Origin: CALJFL01 sp047633055 | GTDB lineage: Bacteria; Pseudomonadota; Gammaproteobacteria; Pseudomonadales; Halieaceae | Assembly: GCA_047633055.1 (NCBI GenBank) | Contig: JBLIEI010000007.1 | Coordinates: 17,390 to 81,389 of the forward strand | Direction of reading: 5' to 3' | Length of the DNA stretch: 64,000 nucleotides | In this document: piece by piece, positions 25,711 to 35,027 of the stretch | How positions within the stretch are numbered: the stretch's first letter is position 1 | How the letters are laid out: the number at the start of each line of letters is the position of its first letter | The notes under the pieces: generated by a model | Databases searched by the model: none | The model's input: the letters and a program-made list of their open reading frames with translations, nothing else | Told to the model about the DNA's origin: nothing | Translations under genes and position numbers: made by a program

Positions 25711-27126
25711 GTGATAGAAGAACTCAGTGCCGACTACATCATCGTTGGCAGCGGCGCCATTGGCATGGCCTTCGCCGATATTCTGGTAACAGAATCCGAC
25801 GCAACCATGATCATCATAGACCGCTTCGCCAAGCCCGGCGGGCATTGGAATGTTGCCTACCCTTTCGTGCAACTTCACCAACCCGCCGCGTATTACGGCG
25901 TCAGTTCCAAGGAACTCAGTGGTGGGCGCATCGAGCAAACAGGTCTCAATGCAGGCCTGGGTGAGCTTTCCAGTGGCGCTGAGGTTAGCGCCTATTTTGA
26001 CGATGTCATGCGCCACCAGTTTTTGCCGTCCGGGCGGGTGCAATATTTCCCGATGTGCGATTACCGAGGCGACGGCCGCTTTGTATCCAAGACCAATGGC
26101 AAGGAGTACCACGCCACGGCCAAGCGCAAGACGGTGGATGCTACCTTCCTCAACACCATCGTGCCTTCAACCCATACACCGAATTTTGGGATAGACGCTG
26201 GCGTCCGTTTTATGCCGCTCAATGACCTGCCCAAGGTGACTGAAGCGCCAGACGGTTACGTGGTCATTGGAGCAGGCAAGACAGGTATAGACGCCTGCTT
26301 ATGGCTGCTTGAACAAAATGTTGATGCTGACAAAATCACCTGGATTGTCTCCCGCGAAGCCTGGCTTCTGGATCGCAAAAACACGCAAATGTCCGAAGAA
26401 TTCTTCTTCGACACGATTGGCACACAGGCAGCGATGTTCGAAAATGTGGCGGAATCGACATCACCCGAGGACCTGTTTGAGCGACTGGAAAAATGCGGCT
26501 ACTTCCTGCGTATTGATGAGAACGTCACCCCACAAATGTTTCATGCAGCGACCGTATCCAAACGTGAAATCGAAGAATTGCGACGTATCAAAAACGTAGT
26601 TCGCCTGGGTCATGTTGAGTCTATTGGAACGCATGACATTAAATTAGTGAAGGGATCGATACCCACCACACCCGATACTATTCACGTTGATTGCTCTGCG
26701 AGTGCATTGATCGACCACGGGAGTAAACCGGTGTTTCAAGACACGCTGATCACCCCACAAATGATCCGCCCATACCAGCCCGTATTCAGCGCTGCGCTCA
26801 TCGCCCACCTGGAACTTAACTACGAGAATGAAGAAGAAAAGAACCGTCTCAGTGGCCCCGTACCGTTACCCAACGCAGACACCGACTTCATCTTTTTCAC
26901 GGCGGTTGCAATGATAAATCAGTATCAGTGGTCTCAGGACAAGGCGTTGCAGCAATGGATGGCGGGCAACCGACTTGATGGCGCCAGCAGCCTGATCAGC
27001 AAAGTTTCTCGAGACGATATTGACAAGCAGGACGTTATTAAGAAGCTGCGGAAGAACGCACCCCTGGCGGCCGCCAAGCTTTTTGAGTTACAAGAAGGTC
27101 TAACATTGAGCCGCGAATGGAGTTGA
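25711..27126 (+). CDS. FAD-dependent monooxygenase-like oxidoreductase
   Basis: A 471-residue flavoprotein. FAD binding is shown by YIIVGSGAIGMAFADIL at residues 9-25, and a second dinucleotide fold by YVVIGAGKTGIDACLWLLE around 184-202, the pattern of flavin-containing and Baeyer-Villiger-type monooxygenases; the diagnostic FxGxxxHxxxW motif is not obvious. The GTG at 25711 is chosen because AAGGAG lies seven bases before it and it starts directly before the FAD fold; the open frame upstream only crosses the operators and tetR. It is tightly followed by the DUF2855 gene (2-bp gap). Regulated by the adjacent TetR, by inference. Confidence 0.85.
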   Translation: MIEELSADYIIVGSGAIGMAFADILVTESDATMIIIDRFAKPGGHWNVAYPFVQLHQPAAYYGVSSKELSGGRIEQTGLNAGLGELSSGAEVSAYFDDVMRHQFLPSGRVQYFPMCDYRGDGRFVSKTNGKEYHATAKRKTVDATFLNTIVPSTHTPNFGIDAGVRFMPLNDLPKVTEAPDGYVVIGAGKTGIDACLWLLEQNVDADKITWIVSREAWLLDRKNTQMSEEFFFDTIGTQAAMFENVAESTSPEDLFERLEKCGYFLRIDENVTPQMFHAATVSKREIEELRRIKNVVRLGHVESIGTHDIKLVKGSIPTTPDTIHVDCSASALIDHGSKPVFQDTLITPQMIRPYQPVFSAALIAHLELNYENEEEKNRLSGPVPLPNADTDFIFFTAVAMINQYQWSQDKALQQWMAGNRLDGASSLISKVSRDDIDKQDVIKKLRKNAPLAAAKLFELQEGLTLSREWS

Positions 27127-27128
27127 AC

Positions 27129-28226
27129 ATGAACACTGAATTTCAGGTAAAGAAAAGCGATCTTGCGCAGCACCGTACCGTGCAGAGTGATATTGCGCCG
27201 CTCCAGGACGGCGAAGTCCGACTGAAGATTGATCAGTTCGCATTTACTGCTAACAATCTTACCTATGGCGCCACCGGCGATACTCTCGGCTATTGGCAGT
27301 TTTTCCCGCCGGCTGACAATGACGACGGCAGCTGGGGAATTCTTCCGGTATGGGCATTCGCCGACGTGGTTGAATCGAACTGCGCAGACCTGCCCGTGGG
27401 AGATCGCCTCTACGGCTACTTTCCGCCGGCGACCCTGCTAACCATGAAACCACAGCACGTGAGCGCTCACAATCTGATAGACGGTGCGGCGCATCGACAG
27501 GCCTTACCACCGCTGTATAACCGCTACAGCCGAGTGCTGGCCGAACCGAACTACAACCCAGCCACAGACGCAGCGCGCATCCTGTTGGCGCCGTTGCACG
27601 TGACCTCTTTTTGCCTCTACGACCTGCTTCGGGATCAGCAATGGTATGGCGCAGAACAAGTCGTTATCGTCAGCGCTTCCTCCAAAACCAGCCTCGGCCT
27701 TGCCCATGGGTTAAGCAACGACAGCGCATCGCCACCGGTGATCGGTTTAACCTCACCCGCAAACGTACCCTTTGTGAGTAGCCTGAGTTTATACGACCAG
27801 ATCACGGCCTATCCGGCTGTCGCTGCCGATGTGGGCGAACGAGCCACTGTGGTTGTCGACATGGCGGGCAATGCTTCGGTACGGGCAGCGCTGCAGGACA
27901 GGCTTGGCGACAAGCTGAAACACTATGTCAGTGTCGGATTAACGCACTGGGAAGACATGGGCGACGAGCTTGCCTTCAGCCAAACAGGACCCACTTCGAA
28001 CCACGAGATGTTCTTCGCGCCAAGCTATATTCTAAAGCGCCTGAAGGACTGGGGGCCAGCAGAGTTCGACAGGCAATCGACCGCCTTTGTCGCCGCTGCG
28101 GCAACAGCGACGTTTGAATGGATGTCGGTTGATGATCGGCAAGGGTTGCCAGCGTTAAGCGAGGTTTATCCCCTGGTGTGTGCTGGCTCGATTTCACCGG
28201 CAGCAGGGCTAGTCATCAAAATGTGA
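27129..28226 (+). CDS. DUF2855 family protein
   Basis: A 365-residue protein of the DUF2855 family, which resembles medium-chain dehydrogenases but lacks a clear nucleotide-binding glycine motif. Typical features are FAFTANNLTYGATGDTLGYW near the N-terminus, VWAFADVVES, and the central QVVIVSASSKTSLGLAHGL. Function is unknown; family members often lie beside flavin monooxygenases. The ATG at 27129 has GGAG six bases upstream; an ATG at 27117 would overlap the monooxygenase stop. The pair is very likely one transcript, and a hairpin terminator follows at 28251. Confidence 0.88.
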   Translation: MNTEFQVKKSDLAQHRTVQSDIAPLQDGEVRLKIDQFAFTANNLTYGATGDTLGYWQFFPPADNDDGSWGILPVWAFADVVESNCADLPVGDRLYGYFPPATLLTMKPQHVSAHNLIDGAAHRQALPPLYNRYSRVLAEPNYNPATDAARILLAPLHVTSFCLYDLLRDQQWYGAEQVVIVSASSKTSLGLAHGLSNDSASPPVIGLTSPANVPFVSSLSLYDQITAYPAVAADVGERATVVVDMAGNASVRAALQDRLGDKLKHYVSVGLTHWEDMGDELAFSQTGPTSNHEMFFAPSYILKRLKDWGPAEFDRQSTAFVAAAATATFEWMSVDDRQGLPALSEVYPLVCAGSISPAAGLVIKM

Positions 28227-28250
28227 TGGCCTGAAACAGTCTGCTCAATA

Positions 28251-28282
28251 GCCGGTTTCGACCGGCCTTTATATGTTTTTTT
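28251..28282 (+). terminator. Rho-independent terminator after the monooxygenase/DUF2855 operon
   Basis: GCCGGT (28251-28256), loop TTCG, ACCGGC (28261-28266), then CTTTATATG and a run of seven to eight T to 28282. It lies 25 bp past the DUF2855 stop and overlaps the 3' end of the convergent CpxP-like gene. Confidence 0.7.
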
Positions 28283-28730
28283 CTAACTGTGGCAGTCGTC
28301 TGCGGATCGCCGTATTTAGCGTTCTGATTTGCTCCTCCGTGAGTTCGTTCTTGATCGCTATCAACATATCAAAGTGAGCCATTTTAAATGTCGTCTCCAT
28401 TTCCAGCACCTTGGCGGCCTGCTCCAGTGCAGGTTTGGCGTCGATGCTGTCTTCAGTCAGCATCTTGCGTAGTTTTTGCTGTTCGTTAGGCATAGCCCAC
28501 TGCAGCTCGGTAACGTCGCCTTGAAACTCACGCACCAGTTCGGCAATAGCCGTTCGCTGCTCGCCGGAGATATTCAGGCTTTGTTGCTGACGCATCAGAA
28601 TGTCGGGGGGATATAGGCCCATACGCAGTACGTCACGATTATCGGTATCGGCGTTTGCAGAGTTTTGCGCAGCCGCTAATGGTATCCAGCACACCAGTAG
28701 GCAGGTCAGAAATCGGGATGCGATTTTCAT
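28269..28730 (-). CDS. Spy/CpxP-like periplasmic protein
   Basis: A 153-residue exported helical protein with a signal peptide (FLTCLLVCWIPLAAA, cleavage near AQN). The mature part has two LTxEQ-like repeats: LNISGEQRTAIAELV and ELTEEQIRTLNTAIRRR, the Spy/CpxP/heavy-metal-resistance pattern, with a long central helix. Such proteins act as periplasmic chaperones or sensors of envelope stress. Its start overlaps the previous stop by four bases (ATGA), and GGAG precedes it, so it is the last gene of the sigma-factor operon and perhaps its periplasmic sensor. Confidence 0.75.
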   Translation of the reverse strand: MKIASRFLTCLLVCWIPLAAAQNSANADTDNRDVLRMGLYPPDILMRQQQSLNISGEQRTAIAELVREFQGDVTELQWAMPNEQQKLRKMLTEDSIDAKPALEQAAKVLEMETTFKMAHFDMLIAIKNELTEEQIRTLNTAIRRRLPQLEKNI

Positions 28731-29152
28731 AGTGGTTTCTCCGGAGCGGGGTTTCGGCTGGTATTGAAGTCAGCATCCAGAGCTTCTTCAATATCGTACA
28801 TCTGAGGCAGGGAATTCATCGCGGGCAACACGCTGTCGGACACAATCAGCAGAGCGTCTGTTTGCAACGATTGGTGCTGCATAATTCCCGCATATAATCG
28901 GGCAGGATCATCTTCGGGCGAAACATAGAATAGGCTTACTGCGATAGCTGCCACGGCCACCGCTGCAGCAGCGCGTGGTAGTGACCAGGCACCCGTCCAG
29001 CGGCGGGTAGCCGAAGACTGCTCCACCCTGCGGCGCGCTGGTTCACGGTAGGCCGGGGCTGCGGCCGATTCCTGGCGTCGTAATTGGGCGAAACGGTTAG
29101 CGAGTTCGACGTCGAGCTCTGCGTCACCCTTGCCCTTGATATTGTCATGCAT
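28727..29152 (-). CDS. Putative anti-sigma factor, single-pass membrane protein
   Basis: A 141-residue protein with a charged cytoplasmic N-terminus (about residues 1-55, rich in arginine and glutamate), one membrane helix AAAAVAVAAIAVSLFYVS and a short periplasmic tail. It has no zinc-finger anti-sigma motif. Its position, overlapping the ECF sigma gene by eight bases and the CpxP-like gene by four, and its topology make an anti-sigma role likely; this is inference from context. Confidence 0.6.
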   Translation of the reverse strand: MHDNIKGKGDAELDVELANRFAQLRRQESAAAPAYREPARRRVEQSSATRRWTGAWSLPRAAAAVAVAAIAVSLFYVSPEDDPARLYAGIMQHQSLQTDALLIVSDSVLPAMNSLPQMYDIEEALDADFNTSRNPAPEKPL

Positions 29153-29732
29153 CGTTTATCTCCAGCAGCTGAGCCAGGCGGGACTTGCCGCGATGATAGT
29201 GGGTACGCACAGAGCCCAGACCTATGCCCAGGCTGTGTGCCGCTTCTTCCAGAGTGAGTTCCGCGTAGAACACCAGATGCAGTACTTCCCGTTGACGTTG
29301 GGGCATCTGCTGCAGGGCCAGGCGAAGTTGCTGACTCACTTCAGCATGGTCTGTTGCGTCAAAACCTGCATCTGCAACATGGCCTTCATCATTCGGGGCA
29401 AGCGAATCGAATAAGCGCCACCCCAGTGTTTGTTGCTTGCGGGACAGCTCCAGAGCCACCCGTTTGATCACGCCAAAGAACCAGGTTTTCTGCGTGGCGC
29501 GCCCGCCAAAGCGTGCCCTGCCGTCTAGCACCCGTAAATACGACTCCTGCAGAATGTCGTCGGCCAGGCTGTGCTGCCAGTTACAACAGGCGAGCGCCCA
29601 GCCCCAGCTGTCCTGATGATATGCCTCCAACCCCTGAATCAATGATGGCAGCGAAGGTCTCCCGACAGCGTCCGATGTACAATTGTAACCCCGAGTGAGC
29701 TCGTCCAGATACGTTGTATCAAAGAAAGCCAA
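29145..29732 (-). CDS. ECF-type RNA polymerase sigma factor
   Basis: Sigma-70 family ECF protein, about 195 residues. Region 2 is visible as SLADDILQESYLRVLDG with the following KTWFFGVIKRVALELSRK, and region 4 as LQQMPQRQREVLHLVFYAEL then EEAAHSLGIGLGSVRTHYHR. The frame opens with TTG at 29732, inside the 3' end of the DUF1501 gene; no ATG is available near the N-terminus, so the exact start is uncertain. Overlaps on both sides (14 bp upstream, 8 bp downstream) show tight translational coupling with DUF1501 and the presumed anti-sigma. It probably controls its own operon. Confidence 0.85.
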   Translation of the reverse strand: MAFFDTTYLDELTRGYNCTSDAVGRPSLPSLIQGLEAYHQDSWGWALACCNWQHSLADDILQESYLRVLDGRARFGGRATQKTWFFGVIKRVALELSRKQQTLGWRLFDSLAPNDEGHVADAGFDATDHAEVSQQLRLALQQMPQRQREVLHLVFYAELTLEEAAHSLGIGLGSVRTHYHRGKSRLAQLLEINDA

Positions 29733-31113
29733 GCCCGCCCCCGGGGAAATTCGCTAGCCCGGGCAGAGCCACATTCATCTCAGTCGGGTTGAGCCCGTAC
29801 CATGCGCCCATGGGCGCCGCGAATTGCTCAACCGACACCGAGGGAATCAGGCGGCCATTACCGGAATCCTGCCCGTGACCCAATTCTGCCACCGGCATAT
29901 CGCCGTAAATATCACCCCCCTTGACAGCACCACCCACCACAAAATGATGACCGCCCCAGCCGTGGTCCGTACCGTCACCATTAACCGTGAGGGTGCGGCC
30001 GAAGTCCGCGGCAGTGAAGCTTGTCACCTCCTGTGCGATATCCAGTTCAACCGTGGCATTGTAAAGAGCGGCCATCGAGTCACTGATATCCTGTTGCAAT
30101 GCCGGCAGAGTATTCGCCTGCGCCGAGTGCGTATCAAAGCCTCCCAGGCCAACGAAAAAAACCTGACGGGAAGCCCCCAACACATCACGCACCGCCATGG
30201 TTCTGGCGACTGCACTTAACTGTGCACCCAACGGGCTTGCAGGAAAGGCTGTGTCAATATCCGGCGCGCTTCGCAGGGCGGCCTCCAGTAAATCGTTGGC
30301 TGCAAATGACGATTGACTAAGGTTAATCACGTCCCGCTCGAACAAGTTGCTGCGGTCTGCACCGGCGGAAGTGAAGTGATTCTGCAAAATAGATTCAAGC
30401 GTCGCCGGTACGCCGCCGGCACGATCGAGTAAAAAGAGGGAGGGGACTCCGCCGACGCCTATCTGGTATGGCGACACCAAATCACCGGACAAAAAGACCG
30501 AATTACCGGCCAAAGAAATTTGCGAAAAGATATTTTCAACATTGGCATTCGCAGTTGCGGCGGCATCACCAAAGCGCCCTCCCCAACCCAGTTGCGAGCC
30601 CTCAGGTGCAAACGACATCCAGGTGGACTGCTGGTCATTGTGCGAAAACAGTCGCTTGGGCAGGGCTGCACCACCGAGGAAACCCGCGCGGTCAGTCGGC
30701 TGCAGTATAGGACCGACATTGCCCACAATAGCCGCATTGCCCTGAGCAAAGAGGCTGTGCATGGCACTCATCTGTGGTGGCAGGGCGAACTGCCTACCGC
30801 CGAAGTTGGCGCTTGCAGGCTCCAGCGGTAAAAGTGCCTGCTGCGTTCGGCTGGACCCGCCAGGCAAGCCCGCATAAGCCTGCAACAAACTCGACCTTAT
30901 GCTCGCGTACTGGTCGTAAGAAGCCGAGTCATAGGGGAGCACGGTATCGTGGCAGTCCATGCCACCGAACAGGAAAATGCAAACCAGTGCCCGATAGCCA
31001 CCGGTATCAATGGCCTGTGCATTCATAGACGACAGCGTTCCAAGCAGGGAGCCACCGGACAATGCCAGCGAACTAGCGGCAGAGAGTTTGAGAAGGTTGC
31101 GTCGAGTTTGCAT
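29719..31113 (-). CDS. DUF1501 family exported protein
   Basis: A 464-residue exported protein with a Tat-like or Sec signal (MQTRRNLLKLSAASSLALSG) and a DUF1501 domain, related to alkaline phosphatase/sulfatase folds. Recognisable parts are LVCIFLFGGMDCHDTVLPYD, the VGNVGPILQPTDR segment, QQSTWMSFAPEG, VFFVGLGGFDTHSAQ and DHGWGGHHFVVGG. DUF1501 genes are regularly paired with DUF1800 genes, as here (22-bp gap). Its end overlaps the ECF sigma start. Role unknown, possibly in cell-surface or secreted macromolecule handling. Confidence 0.92.
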   Translation of the reverse strand: MQTRRNLLKLSAASSLALSGGSLLGTLSSMNAQAIDTGGYRALVCIFLFGGMDCHDTVLPYDSASYDQYASIRSSLLQAYAGLPGGSSRTQQALLPLEPASANFGGRQFALPPQMSAMHSLFAQGNAAIVGNVGPILQPTDRAGFLGGAALPKRLFSHNDQQSTWMSFAPEGSQLGWGGRFGDAAATANANVENIFSQISLAGNSVFLSGDLVSPYQIGVGGVPSLFLLDRAGGVPATLESILQNHFTSAGADRSNLFERDVINLSQSSFAANDLLEAALRSAPDIDTAFPASPLGAQLSAVARTMAVRDVLGASRQVFFVGLGGFDTHSAQANTLPALQQDISDSMAALYNATVELDIAQEVTSFTAADFGRTLTVNGDGTDHGWGGHHFVVGGAVKGGDIYGDMPVAELGHGQDSGNGRLIPSVSVEQFAAPMGAWYGLNPTEMNVALPGLANFPGGGLGFL

Positions 31114-31135
31114 ATTGTCGTCCTGTTTCTGTGAC

Positions 31136-32914
31136 CTAGCGCAACACCAGGTATTCGGGTGCGGTCATCACCATAATGCTGGCTAATTGCGCGCGGATTA
31201 ATAGTTCAGCGTCGGATTGGACATCGATCTCCAACAGCGCGTCGGTAATACGTGCCCGTGTTTCATCCTCCAGCGCTCCATGGGTCAGCAACAGGTCGAG
31301 ATGATCGAGCAGTGCCGCGGGATCAGCCGCCAACACAAGCTCCTCGCTATAATCTGCAACGAACGAGGAAGGCGCTGCCGGGTCGACCTGGGGCGAGCGG
31401 CCCAGAGCATAGATGGTCATAAAATTGATATAGCCGATGACCGTCGAAGCATTGGCAATCTGCAATTCCGGTGCGGTCAGTTGTGCCGCGCCGGTTTCAG
31501 TACCCGGCGCGATATAACCCGGGCGATAAAAATTAAATACCGAGGGCGAACGATAAGGGTGCTGGCCTAGCAGCTCAGAACTGCTGGTATCGCGCAACAG
31601 GCGCTCGTTGCTGACGACCGGGCTGTCAATCTGAAACGCTCGCGCCCAGTGGGTGAAACGAAGTACCGGTTCGCGCAGCTTGCCAAATGTTGAATCAGCC
31701 GTGCGATCCATTGTGGCATCATCATCGAACAGCACAGCCGCAACCGTGGCAGCCAGGTCACCCCGATTACCGGATCCGACCGACGCCCCTGAGGGAAGTA
31801 GAAAATCCCCTGAATCAAAAGCTTGACTCACTCGACCCACATACTCCGAACCTGGGTGGCTGGTCACAAAACGTTGGATCAATTGCCTCGCTAAAAATGG
31901 CCCCATATTGGCATTAGCAAAGATGGTATCCAACGCCAGATCGATAGTTTCCTCACCCCCGGTATTCGCTGCAATAGTGGTATTAAGAAACGTTTTTTCC
32001 TCACTTGAATGAAACTCATCGAACATCTGCAGCGGCTGATAGTAAGCCTCGTTAGGCAGCGACCGCAGCGGTGTTTGAAAACCAGTACCGCCAAAACTGA
32101 GACCGGTAAACACTTTGGCAAGACCCGTAATATCACTGTTATCAAAGAGCTCTATCGGCAGACCATCCGCACCCGGAACCGGGCTACCGTCTGCCTGCAG
32201 TTCAACCAGTCCGAGAGTGAACAGCTGGAGCAACTCACGGGCGTAATTTTCATCTGGAACACGTCCCGTAGTCGGGTCAGCTTTCTCGTTGCGTAAATAG
32301 GTGAGAAACACTGCCATGGCCGGCGAATAGGTCACGTCCTCTATCAAGTCACGAAAATTGCCAAAAGCCCCCTCCGTCAGCACATCCATATAGGCGGCTA
32401 TCATCTGGGGCGTGCGCACCAGGTCACTCTGGCTGGACACCACCAGAACTTGCGACAAGGCAAACGCCATACGCTGCCGCAACTGGTCATCGGCTGTGAT
32501 TGCCTTTTCCCAGAACGAGTCCGAGGCGGCAAACACCACTTCGGGTAGCGGATTACCCTGCTCATCCAGAAAAATACCGTCCGCCGGGAATCGGGCCAGT
32601 ACATCCTGCAGGTGCAACGTCGCCGGCATTGCTAACTGCGCGGTGAGCCAGGACTCAAGGCCAGAGTCAACTAACGCGTCTATTGACGTTAAGTCTGGGC
32701 CGAAGCTTGCCTGACTCAGGAATCGGGCAGCGGCCATAGGCGTTAACGGATCCGGTTCGACCGGTGGCACCGGCGTCGGTGGCTCTTCACCCGGCGGCGG
32801 CGCTGGTGGCGGCGCACTACTGCCGCCCCCACCACCGCCGCCACAAGCGACAAGCACTGCGCCCAGCAGTATCAGCACTGCGTACCTGGTAATCCATTTA
32901 ATAGGTTCGTTCAT
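31136..32914 (-). CDS. DUF1800 family lipoprotein
   Basis: A 592-residue lipoprotein: signal ILLGAVLVAC with the lipobox cysteine followed by GGGGGGGSS and a proline-rich linker (residues 25-55), then a DUF1800 domain. Characteristic segments are AARFLSQASFGP, LRQRMAFALSQVLVVS, NFRDLIEDVTYSPAMAVFLT, NENYARELLQLFTLG-type (DENYARELLQLFTLGL) and VSHPGSEYVGRV-like text. First gene of a leftward set with DUF1501, ECF sigma, anti-sigma-like and CpxP-like genes. The coupling of these surface proteins to a sigma factor is unusual. The linker suggests exposure away from the membrane. Confidence 0.92.
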   Translation of the reverse strand: MNEPIKWITRYAVLILLGAVLVACGGGGGGGSSAPPPAPPPGEEPPTPVPPVEPDPLTPMAAARFLSQASFGPDLTSIDALVDSGLESWLTAQLAMPATLHLQDVLARFPADGIFLDEQGNPLPEVVFAASDSFWEKAITADDQLRQRMAFALSQVLVVSSQSDLVRTPQMIAAYMDVLTEGAFGNFRDLIEDVTYSPAMAVFLTYLRNEKADPTTGRVPDENYARELLQLFTLGLVELQADGSPVPGADGLPIELFDNSDITGLAKVFTGLSFGGTGFQTPLRSLPNEAYYQPLQMFDEFHSSEEKTFLNTTIAANTGGEETIDLALDTIFANANMGPFLARQLIQRFVTSHPGSEYVGRVSQAFDSGDFLLPSGASVGSGNRGDLAATVAAVLFDDDATMDRTADSTFGKLREPVLRFTHWARAFQIDSPVVSNERLLRDTSSSELLGQHPYRSPSVFNFYRPGYIAPGTETGAAQLTAPELQIANASTVIGYINFMTIYALGRSPQVDPAAPSSFVADYSEELVLAADPAALLDHLDLLLTHGALEDETRARITDALLEIDVQSDAELLIRAQLASIMVMTAPEYLVLR

Positions 32915-33124
32915 TATCTGGCCTGCGTATTGCTTGGAGGTTGGTGTGCTTGAGCAGCGGTTTGTATGACAGGCGCTGGTTTTTTTCTTGAACTAATTCG
33001 CTCATCGCCAAACTGGGTTTAAGACCCATCAGTGGTGTGATTCCGCGGGGGCCTCGCGGTTTATTAATGGGACCAACGCGTCTCGAGGCTAAAAGCTAGA
33101 GGTGACGCCACCGTACCGATTCCT

Positions 33125-33667
33125 TCAGGCTGTATTGATAAGGATAAAAACGGTGAAAATCCCGAATATGGCGGATAGAGGGGCAAACGCCCGCGGTACG
33201 CCAATAATCGAACCCATGAGGACGGCACCCACAAATGGCACTACTAACGACGGCAGGATCTCATTGCCCAGCATGAAGATATTCACGTAGGGGCCAATTA
33301 AAAAATAGATTAGCATGGACAGTGCCGACAGGCGTCCTAGTCCTTGACTGTGTTCCAGAAAGTCCAGGTCGACATCTCCTTCTGGCACCGGTAGCGCCAT
33401 TTCCGTCGCCCCATATACACAGATCGCACCCACGGTGAGAATACCGAAATCACTAAACGTCCAGTCATCAAAATGACGGAAACCCCAACCTACCCACCAA
33501 AACTGCAGACTGTAGGTCATCACACAGATTGCCCACAGCGCAGTAGACCAGTGAAATGTAACCTGCCGGTGAACGCGGGTCAGCATCGCCACCGTGTGCA
33601 GAGCGCGGGTAATGGCGAGTCCGAGAATAATAGATATCGCTACGAAAACGTATTCGTGTTGAGTCAT
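33125..33667 (-). CDS. Hypothetical multi-pass membrane protein
   Basis: A 180-residue integral membrane protein with about five helices: FVAISIILGLAITRAL, TALWAICVMTYSLQFWWVG, FGILTVGAICVYGAT, SALSMLIYFLIGPYVNIF and a C-terminal FAPLSAIFGIFTVFILI. I do not recognise a named family. The charged loop after residue 95 (PVPEGDVDLDFLEH) is probably cytoplasmic. It stands alone between the DUF1800 operon and the divergent gene at 33901. Confidence 0.65.
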   Translation of the reverse strand: MTQHEYVFVAISIILGLAITRALHTVAMLTRVHRQVTFHWSTALWAICVMTYSLQFWWVGWGFRHFDDWTFSDFGILTVGAICVYGATEMALPVPEGDVDLDFLEHSQGLGRLSALSMLIYFLIGPYVNIFMLGNEILPSLVVPFVGAVLMGSIIGVPRAFAPLSAIFGIFTVFILINTA

Positions 33668-33900
33668 GACCGCTTTTATTCTCTTAGTCCGCAGCGAACA
33701 GTCTAACCAATATTCGGATGGAGAGTTAGTGGCGACTGAAGTTGCATACTGAGTACGTTAGCTCGCGCCAAAAACAGGATATCTAGTCTATACTTTGCTG
33801 CATGCGACGAAGAGTTCGCCTAGTCTGACCTCCGTCAGTATTGGGGCAGGTGTGATACCAGTAATGTAACAGTCATTAAACACGGAAAAGGGACTTCATC

Positions 33901-34959
33901 ATGGCAGCAGTCACTGGAGGTAACGCTACTCTCAGCGCACGGTTAGGCTCAAAGCGGATTAAACGCCTGTTGAGTGTAATCTTCACTGTGCACCTAGGTC
34001 TGTCTTTTTACGCGACGGCTGAAGTACACCCCTACGAACAGTGGGCCGAAGAATTCGGCATCGACCTGGAAGTGTCCTACGATGGCACCCGCCTGATGGA
34101 CCTCCTGGGGAACGAATTCACTGCGACTGAACGCCGAGCGCCGGGAAAAATGTATTCCGAGGTTAAACTGGAAGGCACGACAACGGGCGTTATTCTGCGC
34201 GAAGACCTAAAAAAGAGCTACATCCTGATACCGTCGATGGGCCTCTACAAGGAGGAAACGCTGGAAGGCGGGTTGTTGCAGGCCTCCAACGGTATGAAAT
34301 TCAATAAGATTGAGAAGGTAGGACCTGAAACGATAAACGGTCACCCGTCCACCAAATTCAATACCGAATTTGAGGACAACGAAGGCTCGGGCGCAGGTGT
34401 CATGTGGATTACTGACTCCGGAGTACCGATGAAAATGGATATGACCTACGCCAATAGCAAGTTTCAGGGGCAGACCATCAGCATGCAGTTCACTGAGCTC
34501 AATTTGCGCCCACAGGACCCAAAGTACTTTGAACTGCCTCCTGGCCTCAAACCATTGAGCATGGGAGGCCTGGGCAACATCGGGGATTTAATGACGATGG
34601 TCACGGACGGGGCACAGGCAACCATGCCTGAAAATGCACCCGCTCAGGGTTCTGCGGACACACAACCTGCAGCAACGGCCATATCTGCCGATGCCGGCCT
34701 GGCCGATGAACAACAAGCCTGCCTGCAGGCCGCAGCGCAACAAGCAGTAAAGAAGCAAGAGCAGGAGAAGCAGACTAAAGGCTTCGGCCGGCTTATGGGC
34801 TCACTGGCCCGCACCGCCAGCAGATTCGGTTTAGCCGATCTTAGCGACATCACCAAAGGCATCTACGATGCAGAAGCCACCGCCGATGACGCTTCGGTAA
34901 TCGCTGAAGAATTGGGGATTTCTGTGGACGATGTAGAACGTTGCCGTAGTCCTGAATAA
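33901..34959 (+). CDS. Exported protein with DUF4412-like domain
   Basis: A 352-residue exported protein. The signal region is long (basic SKRIKRLLSVIF then VHLGLSFYATAEV). Residues 60-225 look like a LolA/DUF4412-type beta-rich domain: the substrate-side VGPETINGHPSTKFNTEF and GVMWITDSGVPMKMD are typical of DUF4412. The C-terminal third is alanine/glutamine-rich with a coiled or disordered stretch and a final helical domain ending VERC. AGGGA precedes the ATG. Function unknown; assignment to DUF4412 is by resemblance only. Confidence 0.6.
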   Translation: MAAVTGGNATLSARLGSKRIKRLLSVIFTVHLGLSFYATAEVHPYEQWAEEFGIDLEVSYDGTRLMDLLGNEFTATERRAPGKMYSEVKLEGTTTGVILREDLKKSYILIPSMGLYKEETLEGGLLQASNGMKFNKIEKVGPETINGHPSTKFNTEFEDNEGSGAGVMWITDSGVPMKMDMTYANSKFQGQTISMQFTELNLRPQDPKYFELPPGLKPLSMGGLGNIGDLMTMVTDGAQATMPENAPAQGSADTQPAATAISADAGLADEQQACLQAAAQQAVKKQEQEKQTKGFGRLMGSLARTASRFGLADLSDITKGIYDAEATADDASVIAEELGISVDDVERCRSPE

Positions 34960-35027
34960 GCGCTCGAATCCGCTGGGTATAGATGATACTAGAGGCATCT
35001 TGGACGCTATTAAATTGAATTTCGCCG

